Shown in pieces: positions 1 through 6,579 of a stretch of 10,718 nucleotides of DNA (positions within the stretch are counted from its first letter, which is position 1; every line of letters begins with the position of its first letter). The translations under genes were made by a program, and so were the position numbers. The notes below the pieces were generated by a model. That model did not search any database, was not told where the DNA came from, and was given only the letters and a program-made list of their open reading frames with translations. The stretch comes from JBKPHS01 sp046729975 (GTDB lineage Bacteria > Actinomycetota > Thermoleophilia > Solirubrobacterales > Thermoleophilaceae): the NCBI GenBank assembly GCA_046729975.1, contig JBKPHS010000083.1, positions 1-10,718 on the forward strand. Direction: 5' to 3'.

Positions 1-1
1 C

Positions 2-439
2 GAGCAGTGGGACAGGAGCCTGCGCAGCCTCCACTGGACGAACCTCGCCGTGGTCGTGCCCGCCTTCAGCGGCAGCACGGTCGTGGAGCTTCCGGTGACC
101 TGCACCTATGACCTCGAGGTGGCGGCCTCGAAGTACTTCGAGGCCCTCGCCGGCGGCGAGGTGCCGCTGGAGTTCCTCTTCGGCGGCACGGTCTTCTACA
201 CCGACGCCGAGGGCCGGCTTCAGGTGCGGCCGATCGCCTGGAGCGAGGAGGCGAGCTTCCGCCTCCCCGTGGCGGCGTGGCGCGACATGATGAACCGTCA
301 CTTCCCCAACAGCGCCTGGCTCAGGCTGCGCAGGGACGCCTTCGAGCGCCTGCACGCCTACAGGGCGCGGAACGCCCTCCTGACCTGGGAGGACACGGTG
401 GACTCGCTGCTTCACACCGGCCCGGAGGCACGCGACTAG
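2..439 (+). CDS. DUF6084-type hydrogenase-cluster protein, 3' part only
   Basis: The reading frame is open from the first bases of the window and ends at TAG 437-439. The 145 visible codons are therefore the C-terminal part of a longer protein whose start lies upstream. The text matches my memory of the DUF6084 family found beside actinobacterial [NiFe] hydrogenase genes. Recognisable pieces are a FGGTVFY segment, a short acidic turn followed by LQV, the stretch RLPVAAWRDMMNRHFPNSAW, and LRLRRDAF near the end. Alternating hydrophobic residues in the first 60 codons suggest a beta-rich domain, followed by a helical tail. There are no membrane segments, and the single Cys gives no obvious metal site. 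The biochemical function is unknown. It lies 2 nt upstream of the next gene and is very likely co-transcribed with it. An internal ATG at 50 is not the start, because the frame continues upstream with plausible protein sequence. Confidence 0.75.
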   Translation, partial: EQWDRSLRSLHWTNLAVVVPAFSGSTVVELPVTCTYDLEVAASKYFEALAGGEVPLEFLFGGTVFYTDAEGRLQVRPIAWSEEASFRLPVAAWRDMMNRHFPNSAWLRLRRDAFERLHAYRARNALLTWEDTVDSLLHTGPEARD

Positions 440-441
440 GC

Positions 442-1464
442 ATGGACCCGGTCCGTCAGATCGCCGACGCCGTGCTCTACGAGGGCTACATCCTCTGGCC
501 CTACCGGCGCTCCGCGCTGAAGAACCGCCGGCGCTGGACCTTTGGCGGCGTATACCCGCGCGGTCACAGCGAGGGCCGCGTCGACGACCCCTGGCTCAGC
601 CAGACCCAATGTCTCCTCGAGGCGGAGGGCGAGGCGAGCCTCGAGGTGCGCGTGCGCTTCCTCCACGTCGTCCGGCGGCAGGTCGTGCGAGAGGGGCCGA
701 GCGGCCGGCAGCCGGTCGACGAGCTGACTGTAGAGGGAGAGCGGCACCTTTCCTGGGAGGAGGCCACCGAGCGGGAGATCGCCGCGGAAGAGTTGCGCCT
801 CGACGCCCTCGACCCGCCGCAGCTCGTCCGCATCCACGTGCCCGCGGGGAGCGACGAGGAGCTGCTCCCCGTAGGCGCCGGCGCCGTCGTCCGAAGCTGG
901 GAGTCGCTCGAGGGGGCGCTGGAGATGGGCGCGGAGCGGCTGGGTCGCGGCCTGTTCCGCGTGACCGTCAGAGTCTCCAACACCACGCCCTGGCAGGACG
1001 GCACGCGCGAGGACGCGCTCGCGCGGACCTTCTGCTCGGCGCACGCCGTGCTGCGGGCTGACGGCGCGCAGTTCGTGTCGCTCACCGACCCGCCCGAGGC
1101 GCTCCGCCCGGCCGCGGAGCGGTGCCGGAACGATGGAGTATGGCCCGTGCTGGTCGGCGAGCCAGGTGAGCGTCACACGGTCCTCGCCTCGCCCATCATC
1201 CTGGAGGACTATCCGCGCGTGGCGCCGGAGAGCCCCGGCGACCTCTTCGACGGAGGCGAGATCGACGGGCTCCTCACGCTGAACATCCTTAGCCTGACCG
1301 ACGAGGAGAAGGCCGAGATGCGCGACTCCGACCCGCGCGCGCGAGAGATCCTCGAGCGAACCGAGGCTCTCTCCGAAGAGGAGCTTCTCCGGCTCCACGG
1401 CGCAATTCGCGAGTTCAGCCACGTGCCAGACCAGGAGGACGGATGGACGGATTCGAGGAGCTGA
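442..1464 (+). CDS. Conserved hypothetical protein of the hydrogenase cluster (340 aa)
   Basis: I do not recognise a named domain. I believe the family recurs beside actinobacterial uptake-hydrogenase genes. The start is the ATG at 442, 2 nt after the upstream stop, with GGAGG at 424-428 (a long 13-nt spacer). The same frame stays open back to 277, but that stretch is the DUF6084 gene read in another phase and has shadow-like Arg/Ala/Gly-rich composition. The protein looks soluble, with no signal peptide or membrane span. Blocks that look constrained are LYEGYILWPYRRSALKNRRR (residues 12-31), WTFGG (32-36), VRVSNTTPW (176-184), FVSLTDPPEA (211-220), NDGVWPVLVGE (230-240), and a long run at 248-290 that includes SPGDLFDGGEIDGLLTLNIL. 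The acidic helical C-terminus contains DPRAREILERTEALS (297-311). The three Cys residues (57, 198, 228) form no metal motif. Its last 22 nt overlap the maturation protease gene, which argues for coupled expression and a role in hydrogenase assembly. Function unknown. Confidence 0.8.
   Translation: MDPVRQIADAVLYEGYILWPYRRSALKNRRRWTFGGVYPRGHSEGRVDDPWLSQTQCLLEAEGEASLEVRVRFLHVVRRQVVREGPSGRQPVDELTVEGERHLSWEEATEREIAAEELRLDALDPPQLVRIHVPAGSDEELLPVGAGAVVRSWESLEGALEMGAERLGRGLFRVTVRVSNTTPWQDGTREDALARTFCSAHAVLRADGAQFVSLTDPPEALRPAAERCRNDGVWPVLVGEPGERHTVLASPIILEDYPRVAPESPGDLFDGGEIDGLLTLNILSLTDEEKAEMRDSDPRAREILERTEALSEEELLRLHGAIREFSHVPDQEDGWTDSRS
1434..1439 (+). promoter_or_regulatory. Ribosome binding site of the maturation protease gene
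   Basis: GGAGGA lies 3 nt before the ATG at 1443, inside the end of the preceding coding region. It supports starting the protease at 1443, within the upstream gene, and not at a later codon. Confidence 0.55.
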
Positions 1465-2255
1465 AAACGCCCGCCCCGCGGGCGGTCGCCGTCGGGGGCG
1501 TAGAGATCGCCCGCGGTAGCCGCGTGGTGCTGCGGCCGCGCGCCGGAGGCGATGTCCTCGACCAGGCGGTGGCTGGAATGGTCGGGGTGGTCGAGGGCGT
1601 CCACCAGGACATCGAAGGGGCGGTTCAGCTCGCGGTCGTGGTCGAGGGGGACCCGGGCCGCGATCTCGGAGAGATGAGGCAGCCGGGTCATCGCTTCTTC
1701 TTCTCGCCGGACGAGCTGGAGCCGCTCGCCGAACCGGCGCCCCCGCGCACGCGGATCCTCGTGGCGGGAATCGGCAACGTCTTCATGGCGGACGACGGCT
1801 TCGGCGTGGAGGTGGCGCGCCGGCTGGCGGCCAGGGAGCTGCCCCAAGGAGTCGAGGTCGGCGACTTCGGGATTCGCGGCATGGACCTCATGTACGCGCT
1901 CGGGGACGGCTACGACGCCGCCGTGTTCGTCGACGCCATGCCGCGCGGCGATCCGCCAGGAACGCTGTTCGTGGTCGAGCCCCGGCTCGACGACGAGGGT
2001 GAGGTCCTTCTCGACGCCCACGGCATGGACCCTGTGAAGGTGCTCTCCCTGGCGCGCCAGCTCGGGGAGGTGCCCGAGCGCGTGCTGGTGGTGGGGTGCG
2101 AGCCGGCCGTCAGGATGACCGGGGACGAGGAGGAGCTCGTGGGAGAGCTCAGCGAGCCGGTGCGGGAGGCCGTGGACCGCGCGGTCGAGCTTGTCGTCTC
2201 TCTGGTCGAGGAGCTCGCGGAAGCCGAGCGGGAGAAGGGAGGAGGTGGACCATGA
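1443..2255 (+). CDS. [NiFe]-hydrogenase maturation endopeptidase (HyaD/HybD/HycI family) with extra N-terminal domain
   Basis: This nickel-dependent endopeptidase family removes the C-terminal tail of the hydrogenase large subunit once the NiFe(CN)2CO centre is in place, allowing subunit assembly in the cytoplasm. Residues about 104-260 form the protease domain. The signature GIGNVFMADDGFG is at 109-121. Asp164 (in VFVDAMP) and His193 (in DAHGMDP) correspond to the nickel-recognition Asp62 and His93 of E. coli HybD. A late VVGCEP strand is at 216-221. Residues 1-100 are additional to the usual protein of about 160-200 aa. They look like a small beta-barrel (RGSRVVLRPRAGGDVLD at 24-40, alternating hydrophobics to 75) ending in HRFFFSPDELEPL at 83-95, followed by a Pro/Ala linker. 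The start at 1443 has a good ribosome site and overlaps the previous gene by 22 nt. Its stop overlaps the next start as ATGA. The protease call is strong; the role of the N-domain is unknown. Confidence 0.92.
   Translation: MDGFEELKTPAPRAVAVGGVEIARGSRVVLRPRAGGDVLDQAVAGMVGVVEGVHQDIEGAVQLAVVVEGDPGRDLGEMRQPGHRFFFSPDELEPLAEPAPPRTRILVAGIGNVFMADDGFGVEVARRLAARELPQGVEVGDFGIRGMDLMYALGDGYDAAVFVDAMPRGDPPGTLFVVEPRLDDEGEVLLDAHGMDPVKVLSLARQLGEVPERVLVVGCEPAVRMTGDEEELVGELSEPVREAVDRAVELVVSLVEELAEAEREKGGGGP
2241..2246 (+). promoter_or_regulatory. Ribosome binding site of the 33-aa microprotein
   Basis: GGAGGT lies 5 nt before the ATG at 2252, an ideal spacing. It is the main evidence that this very short frame is translated from 2252 and not from the upstream in-frame codon at 2096. 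Confidence 0.7.
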
Positions 2256-2353
2256 GCAAGGCATTAGGCCTGTTGCTGCTCGCGGGGCTCGGGGCGCTGG
2301 CCTGGCGCGAGATTCCCGAGATACGCCGGTATCTGAAGATCGAGTCGATGTAG
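2252..2353 (+). CDS. DUF6893-type small membrane protein (33 aa)
   Basis: This is a 33-residue microprotein: a short Lys-containing start, one hydrophobic segment at about residues 4-18 (ALGLLLLAGLGALAW), then a basic tail (REIPEIRRYLKIESM). It is most simply a single-span membrane protein with a conserved charged C-terminus. It matches my memory of the DUF6893 small proteins encoded in actinobacterial hydrogenase clusters. The start is fixed by GGAGGT at 2241-2246 and by the ATGA overlap with the protease stop. The hypB start follows after a 16-nt gap. The codon at 2264-2266 is TTA, rare in such GC-rich DNA and the only in-frame TTA I noticed in the window. The function is unknown. A membrane anchor or small subunit-like partner for the hydrogenase or its maturation proteins is inference. 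Confidence 0.8.
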   Translation: MSKALGLLLLAGLGALAWREIPEIRRYLKIESM

Positions 2354-2360
2354 CGGCCCG

Positions 2361-2366
2361 GGAGGA
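2361..2366 (+). promoter_or_regulatory. Ribosome binding site of hypB
   Basis: GGAGGA lies just upstream of the ATG at 2370, within the only non-coding gap (16 nt) of the + strand gene string. This gives hypB its own initiation signal as well as possible coupling to the microprotein. Confidence 0.6.
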
Positions 2367-2369
2367 GAG

Positions 2370-3050
2370 ATGCACCGCACGAAGGTGAAGGTCGTAACCG
2401 ACGCGCTCGACGCGAACAACACGATCGCGCGCGCGAACCGGGAGGACTTCGACCGCGCCTCGGTCAGGGTCGTGAACCTCATGAGCGCGCCCGGGGCCGG
2501 CAAGACCTCCCTGCTCGAGCGCGTGCTGCGCGGGCTGGACGGGGTGCGTGCCGGCGTGCTCGAGGGCGACGTCCAGGGGAGCTACGACGCGGACCGCATC
2601 GCGTCCCTGCATGTGCCGGTCACGCAGCTCAACACCGACCCCGGCTTCGGCGGGGAGTGCCATCTCGACGCGAACATGGTGCGGTCCGCGCTGCCCGGCG
2701 TGCCGCTCGACGAGCTCGACCTGCTCGTGATCGAGAACGTCGGCAACCTGGTCTGCCCAGCCGAGTTCCGCGTGGGGGAGGACGCTCGGCTGATGGTGTC
2801 CGCGGTGACCGAGGGCGAGGACAAGCCCCTCAAGTACCCGCTGATGTTCCGGACCTGCGAGCTCGTGGTGGTCAACAAGATCGACCTGCTGCCGCATCTC
2901 GACTTTGACCTCGACCGCTTCCTATACAACCTCGACGCCGTCAACCCGGGCGTGGAGCGCATGCTCGTGAGCGCGCGCACCGGCGAGGGCGTGGACGGGC
3001 TGCGGGACTGGCTGGCAGGCGTAGCCGAGCGCGCGGGGGCGCCGGCTTGA
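2370..3050 (+). CDS. hypB: Hydrogenase nickel-incorporation GTPase HypB
   Basis: HypB is a SIMIBI-class GTPase that, with HypA, delivers nickel to the hydrogenase large subunit. At 226 aa the protein is a complete G domain. The P-loop SAPGAGKT is at residues 39-46, EGDVQG at 65-70, and the guanine-specificity motif NKID at 169-172. The metal-site residues of the G domain are Cys97-His98 (in GECHL) and Cys129 (in VGNLVCP). Their 32-residue spacing equals that of E. coli Cys166/His167/Cys198. The N-terminal CXXCGC high-affinity nickel site of E. coli HypB and the His-rich stretch of other HypBs are both absent: the protein begins MHRTKVKVVTDALDANN and enters the G domain directly. The start is ATG 2370 with a purine-rich ribosome site. 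The TGA overlaps the following TTG start (TTGA). Its place between the microprotein and the SIS gene fits a maturation operon. Confidence 0.97.
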   Translation: MHRTKVKVVTDALDANNTIARANREDFDRASVRVVNLMSAPGAGKTSLLERVLRGLDGVRAGVLEGDVQGSYDADRIASLHVPVTQLNTDPGFGGECHLDANMVRSALPGVPLDELDLLVIENVGNLVCPAEFRVGEDARLMVSAVTEGEDKPLKYPLMFRTCELVVVNKIDLLPHLDFDLDRFLYNLDAVNPGVERMLVSARTGEGVDGLRDWLAGVAERAGAPA

Positions 3051-4264
3051 GCCACGTCGGGCATGCCGGCGCGCTCGGCGCCCGGCTCGACGGGCTGCTC
3101 GAGCTGCGCACTCGCTCGAACGAGCGCTTCTTCGCGACGGAGGCGGAGCGGATCGCCCGGCTCTGCCACGCGATGGCAGAGCGCTTCGCCCGCGGCGGGC
3201 GGCTCGTGGCGCTCGGCCACTCCCCCGCGGCACGCTCGGACGTGCGCCACGTGGCCGTCGAGTTCGTGCACCCCGTGATCGTCGGCAAACGCGCGCTGCC
3301 CGCAATCGGTCTCTCGCTCGAGGGAGGACCGCTCCCGACGCAGGCGGAGCTCGTCACCGAGCCGGACGACATCGCGATCGCGTTCGAGCCAGACCCCGCC
3401 GACGAGGCCGCCGCGGCCCTGGCGCTCGCGCGGGGGCGCGGCTGCCTGACGATCGCCTTCGCTCCCGCCGGGGCCGAGTGGGAGCTCGAGCCGGCGGTGG
3501 ACGACCCCTTCGTGCGTCAGGAGATCGTGGAGACGACCTACCACGTGCTGTGGGAGCTCGTGCACGTGTTCTTCGAGCACCGCGGGCTGCTGGAGGGCCG
3601 GAAGGCCGGCCCCCTCCACGACACCGGCGCCTCGAGCTTCCTCTATCCGTTCCTGGGCGAGAGCGAGCGCGACCTCGACGCCGTGCTCGACGACGTGCGC
3701 CGGTCGGTGCTGATGAAGGCCGAGGAGGTCGGCGAGTTGCGGGCGCAGACGCTCGGCGAGGGACGCGACGAGCTGCAGGCCGCGGCCGAGGCGCTTCGCG
3801 ACGTCTTCGACGCCGGAGGGAAGCTGCTGGCCCTCGGCAACGGCGGCTCCGCGACCGATGCCATGGACGCGGTAGCCGACTTCCGCGCCGCGCCCCAGGG
3901 ATGGCCCGCGCGGCGGTCGATCGACCTGACCGAGGACCCCGCGATCCTCACGGCGATCGCCAACGACATCGGGACCGATGCGATCTTCGCCCGCCAGGTG
4001 ATCGCCTACGGCCGCCGTGCCGACGCCCTGCTTGCGCTGTCGACCAGCGGCAGCTCGGGCAACGTGATCGCGGCGCTCGAAGAGGCCCGCGGCCGTGGCC
4101 TGCTCACGATCGCGATGGTCGGGTACGACGGCGGACGGGTCGCCGAGGAAGAGCTCGCCGACCACGTGATCGTGACGCGCTCGCAGCACATCCCGCGCAT
4201 CCAGGAGGCGCAGGCGAGCGCCTACCACGCGCTCCGCGAGCTGGTGGAGCTGGCGGGGGCGTGA
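3047..4264 (+). CDS. Tandem SIS-domain protein, GmhA-like C-terminal half
   Basis: This 405-aa protein probably holds two sugar-isomerase (SIS) folds in tandem. The C-terminal half (about 240-405) resembles GmhA/DiaA: GGKLLALGNGGSATDAMD (257-274), LSTSGSSGNVIAAL (331-344), and HIPRIQEAQ (381-389) before a last helix. Aligned by memory to E. coli GmhA, catalytic Glu65 becomes Asp278 and His180 becomes Gln389, so ordinary sedoheptulose-7-phosphate isomerase activity is doubtful. The N-terminal half (about 25-180) looks like a degenerate SIS copy. FARGGRLVALGHSPAARSD (47-65) stands where GGKLLALGNGGSATD does in the second half, followed by VEFVHPVIVGKRALPA (71-86) and DIAIAF (108-113). A helical EIVETTYHVLWELVHVFFEH (159-178) closes the half. 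The start TTG 3047 overlaps the hypB stop by 4 nt, and the stop overlaps the hypF GTG by 4 nt. Its place between hypB and hypF suggests a maturation role, but none is known to me. It could be a sugar-phosphate sensor or scaffold. Confidence 0.85.
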   Translation: MSHVGHAGALGARLDGLLELRTRSNERFFATEAERIARLCHAMAERFARGGRLVALGHSPAARSDVRHVAVEFVHPVIVGKRALPAIGLSLEGGPLPTQAELVTEPDDIAIAFEPDPADEAAAALALARGRGCLTIAFAPAGAEWELEPAVDDPFVRQEIVETTYHVLWELVHVFFEHRGLLEGRKAGPLHDTGASSFLYPFLGESERDLDAVLDDVRRSVLMKAEEVGELRAQTLGEGRDELQAAAEALRDVFDAGGKLLALGNGGSATDAMDAVADFRAAPQGWPARRSIDLTEDPAILTAIANDIGTDAIFARQVIAYGRRADALLALSTSGSSGNVIAALEEARGRGLLTIAMVGYDGGRVAEEELADHVIVTRSQHIPRIQEAQASAYHALRELVELAGA

Positions 4265-6579
4265 GCGCGGTCGCGCAGCGCCGGCGCGTCCGAGCGCGCG
4301 TGGAGGGCACCGTCCAGGGCGTCGGATTCCGCCCCTACGTCTACAGGCTGGCACGCGAGCTCGGACTCGGCGGCTTCGTCCTGAACGACGAGCGCGGGGT
4401 CCTGCTCGAGGCCGAGGGCGACCCCGAGGCCGTCGAGAGCTTCCTCGAGCGCCTGCCCGCGGACGCGCCCCCGCTGGCGGGCGTGGAGCGCGTCACGCCG
4501 GAGGAGCTCTCACCCGCGGACGAGCACGCGTTCGCGATCGTCGAGAGCGAGCGGACCGGTGAGCCCGACGCGCCGGTGTCGCCCGACTCCGCGACCTGCG
4601 CCGACTGCCTCGCCGAGCTGCTCGACCCGGCCGACCGCCGCTTCCGCTACCCGTTCATCAACTGCACGAACTGCGGGCCCCGCTTCACGATCGTGCGCGG
4701 CGTGCCGTACGACCGCCCGCTTACGACGATGGCGGCGTTCACGATGTGCGACGCCTGCCGCGCCGAGTACGAGGACCCGGCCGACCGCCGCTTCCATGCT
4801 CAGCCGAACGCCTGTCCGGCGTGCGGGCCGTCGCTGCGCCTGGTGGACGCAGGCGGTGAGGACCTCGCCTCCGGGGACGCCGCCCTGCGCGCCGCGGCGG
4901 GCGCGCTCGCGGACGGGCGGGTCGTGGCCGTCAAGGGCCTCGGCGGCTATCACCTGGCCTGCGACGCGGACTCAGAGGCCGCCGTGGGCGCGCTACGGGC
5001 GCGCAAGCGCCGCGAGGAGAAGCCGTTCGCGCTGATGGCGCCAGACCTCGAGGCGGCCCGCGGGCTCGTGTTCCTCGCCCCCGAGGAGGAGGAGCTCCTG
5101 CTGGGCCGCGAGCGCCCGATCGTACTGGCGCGCCGGCGCCCGGACGCGCCGGTGGCCGCGGCGGTCGCGCCGCTCTCCGCCGACCTCGGAGTGATGCTGC
5201 CCTACTCGCCGCTGCACCATCTGGTGCTCGCCGACGCCGGCAGGACGCTCGTGATGACGAGCGGCAACGTCTCGGACGAGCCGATCGCCTACGAGGACGA
5301 CGACGCGCTCGCGCGGCTCGCCCGGATCGCCCACGCCTTCCTGCTCCACGACCGTCCCATCGAGACGCGGACCGACGACTCGGTGCTGCGCGCGACCGCC
5401 TCGGCTCCGCTGCTGCTGCGGCGTTCGCGCGGCTTCGTCCCAGCGGCCATCGAGCTCCCGGCCGAGGCGGCGCCGCCGCTGCTCGCGTGCGGTGCGGAGC
5501 TCAAGAGCACGTTCTGCCTCGCACGCGGCGGCCGCGCCTGGGTCGGCCATCACATCGGGGACCTGAAGAACTACGAGACGCTCCAGTCCTTCAGCGAGGG
5601 GATCGCCCACTTCGAACGGCTCTTCGCCGTGCGGCCGCAGGTCGTGGCGCACGACCTCCACCCCGACTACCTCTCGACGGGGTACGCGCTCGAGCGCGAG
5701 GACGTCGAGCTAGTCGGCGTCCAGCATCACCACGCGCACCTCTCCGCCTGCCTCGCCGAGCACGGCGAGGAGGGCCCGGCGATCGGCGCGATCTACGACG
5801 GCACCGGGTACGGAACCGACGGCACGGTCTGGGGAGGTGAGCTGCTCGCCGGCGGGCTGGCCGGCTTCGAGCGGGCGGGGCATCTGTGGCCGGTGCGCAT
5901 GCCGGGCGGGGACCAGGCCGCCCACGAGCCGTGGCGGATGGCATGCGCATGGTTGTTCGCGGCGCTCGGGGACGAGCCGCCACTGCCGCGGGTATTCGAG
6001 GGCGACGTGGACGAGGAGCACTGGAGGACCATCGCCCGGCTCGCTCGCGACGGGATTGCCGCCCCGGTAACTACCAGCGTGGGACGGCTCTTCGATGCGG
6101 TGGCGGCGCTGTGCGGCGTGCGCGCGAGGATCAGCTACGAGGGTCAGGCCGCCGCCGAGCTCGAGGCGGCCGCGGATCCCAGCGAGCGCGGCTCGTATCC
6201 GCTGCCGCTCGCGGCGCAGGCCTCAGGCCCGGTCCTGCTGGACGCGCGCGAAGCGGTGCTCGCGGCGCAGTGGGAGGCTGAGCGCGGGATCCCGGTCGCC
6301 GCCGTCGCCGCGCGCTTCCACAACGCGCTCGCCGGCGCCACCGCCCTCGCGTGCGCGCACGCCGCGCGCGCCCACGGCACCGAGGCGGTCGTGCTCTCCG
6401 GCGGCGTGTTCCAGAACCGGTTGCTGCTCGAGCGTACATCGGAGCGCCTGACCGCGGCGGGGCTGCGCGTGCTCGTACCGCGGCTGCTGCCGCCGAACGA
6501 CGGCGGCATCTCGTACGGACAGGCCGCCGTCGCCGCGCGGCTCACGACTGAGGAGGCAGGCGCTGCTCGGGCTCGATGA
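4261..6579 (+). CDS. hypF: Carbamoyltransferase HypF
   Basis: HypF converts carbamoyl phosphate and ATP to carbamoyl-adenylate and transfers the carbamoyl group to the C-terminal Cys of HypE, the first step in making the CN ligands of the NiFe centre. At 772 aa it is full length. The acylphosphatase domain is at about 8-95 (EGTVQGVGFRPYVYRLA at 15-31). Two zinc fingers of form CX2CX18CX2C follow (Cys113/116/135/138 and Cys163/166/185/188). The YrdC-like domain is at about 200-390 (VVAVKGLGGYHLACDA, RKRREEKPFALM, MTSGNVSDEP). The Kae1-like C-terminal domain is at about 405-760, with DLHPDYLSTGYA, HHHAH at 489-493, DGTGYGTDGTVWGGE at 513-527, SGGVFQNR and NDGGISYGQA. All expected motifs are present. 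The start is GTG 4261, overlapping the SIS stop by 4 nt. The frame stays open far upstream, but the acylphosphatase domain begins immediately after this GTG. Its partner hypE is not in the window. Confidence 0.98.
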   Translation: MSAVAQRRRVRARVEGTVQGVGFRPYVYRLARELGLGGFVLNDERGVLLEAEGDPEAVESFLERLPADAPPLAGVERVTPEELSPADEHAFAIVESERTGEPDAPVSPDSATCADCLAELLDPADRRFRYPFINCTNCGPRFTIVRGVPYDRPLTTMAAFTMCDACRAEYEDPADRRFHAQPNACPACGPSLRLVDAGGEDLASGDAALRAAAGALADGRVVAVKGLGGYHLACDADSEAAVGALRARKRREEKPFALMAPDLEAARGLVFLAPEEEELLLGRERPIVLARRRPDAPVAAAVAPLSADLGVMLPYSPLHHLVLADAGRTLVMTSGNVSDEPIAYEDDDALARLARIAHAFLLHDRPIETRTDDSVLRATASAPLLLRRSRGFVPAAIELPAEAAPPLLACGAELKSTFCLARGGRAWVGHHIGDLKNYETLQSFSEGIAHFERLFAVRPQVVAHDLHPDYLSTGYALEREDVELVGVQHHHAHLSACLAEHGEEGPAIGAIYDGTGYGTDGTVWGGELLAGGLAGFERAGHLWPVRMPGGDQAAHEPWRMACAWLFAALGDEPPLPRVFEGDVDEEHWRTIARLARDGIAAPVTTSVGRLFDAVAALCGVRARISYEGQAAAELEAAADPSERGSYPLPLAAQASGPVLLDAREAVLAAQWEAERGIPVAAVAARFHNALAGATALACAHAARAHGTEAVVLSGGVFQNRLLLERTSERLTAAGLRVLVPRLLPPNDGGISYGQAAVAARLTTEEAGAARAR
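6550..6556 (+). promoter_or_regulatory. Ribosome binding site supporting a CTG start for the nickel permease
   Basis: GAGGAGG lies 6 nt before the CTG at 6563, inside the 3' end of hypF. No ATG, GTG or TTG occurs in the permease frame between 6482 and the GTG at 6626. This site is the best sign that translation begins at 6563. Confidence 0.5.

Noticed and set aside
277..441. Upstream in-frame start for the 340-aa protein
   Set aside because: The region codes the DUF6084 C-terminus in another frame; the ATG at 442 sits directly after that gene's stop and opens the patterned protein sequence.
1209..2897. Long open frame on the - strand (562 codons) opposite the protease, microprotein and hypB genes
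   Set aside because: It is opposite well-recognised + strand genes, has His/Arg/Leu-rich shadow composition and no domain; long antisense frames are expected at this GC content.
3478..4260. Possible N-terminal extension of HypF, since its frame is open well upstream
   Set aside because: That stretch codes the SIS protein in another frame, translates to Arg-rich nonsense, and the acylphosphatase domain starts right after GTG 4261.
2582..4354. Long open frame on the - strand (590 codons) opposite hypB and the SIS gene
   Set aside because: The composition is Arg/Gly/Ala-rich with no motif, and it opposes conserved coding sequence on the + strand.
6576..6578. ATG in an ATGA overlap with the hypF stop as the permease start
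   Set aside because: It reads in a different frame from the permease (6576 versus 6626) and gives Ser/Arg/Ala-rich nonsense; it would work only with a frameshift for which I see no other evidence.
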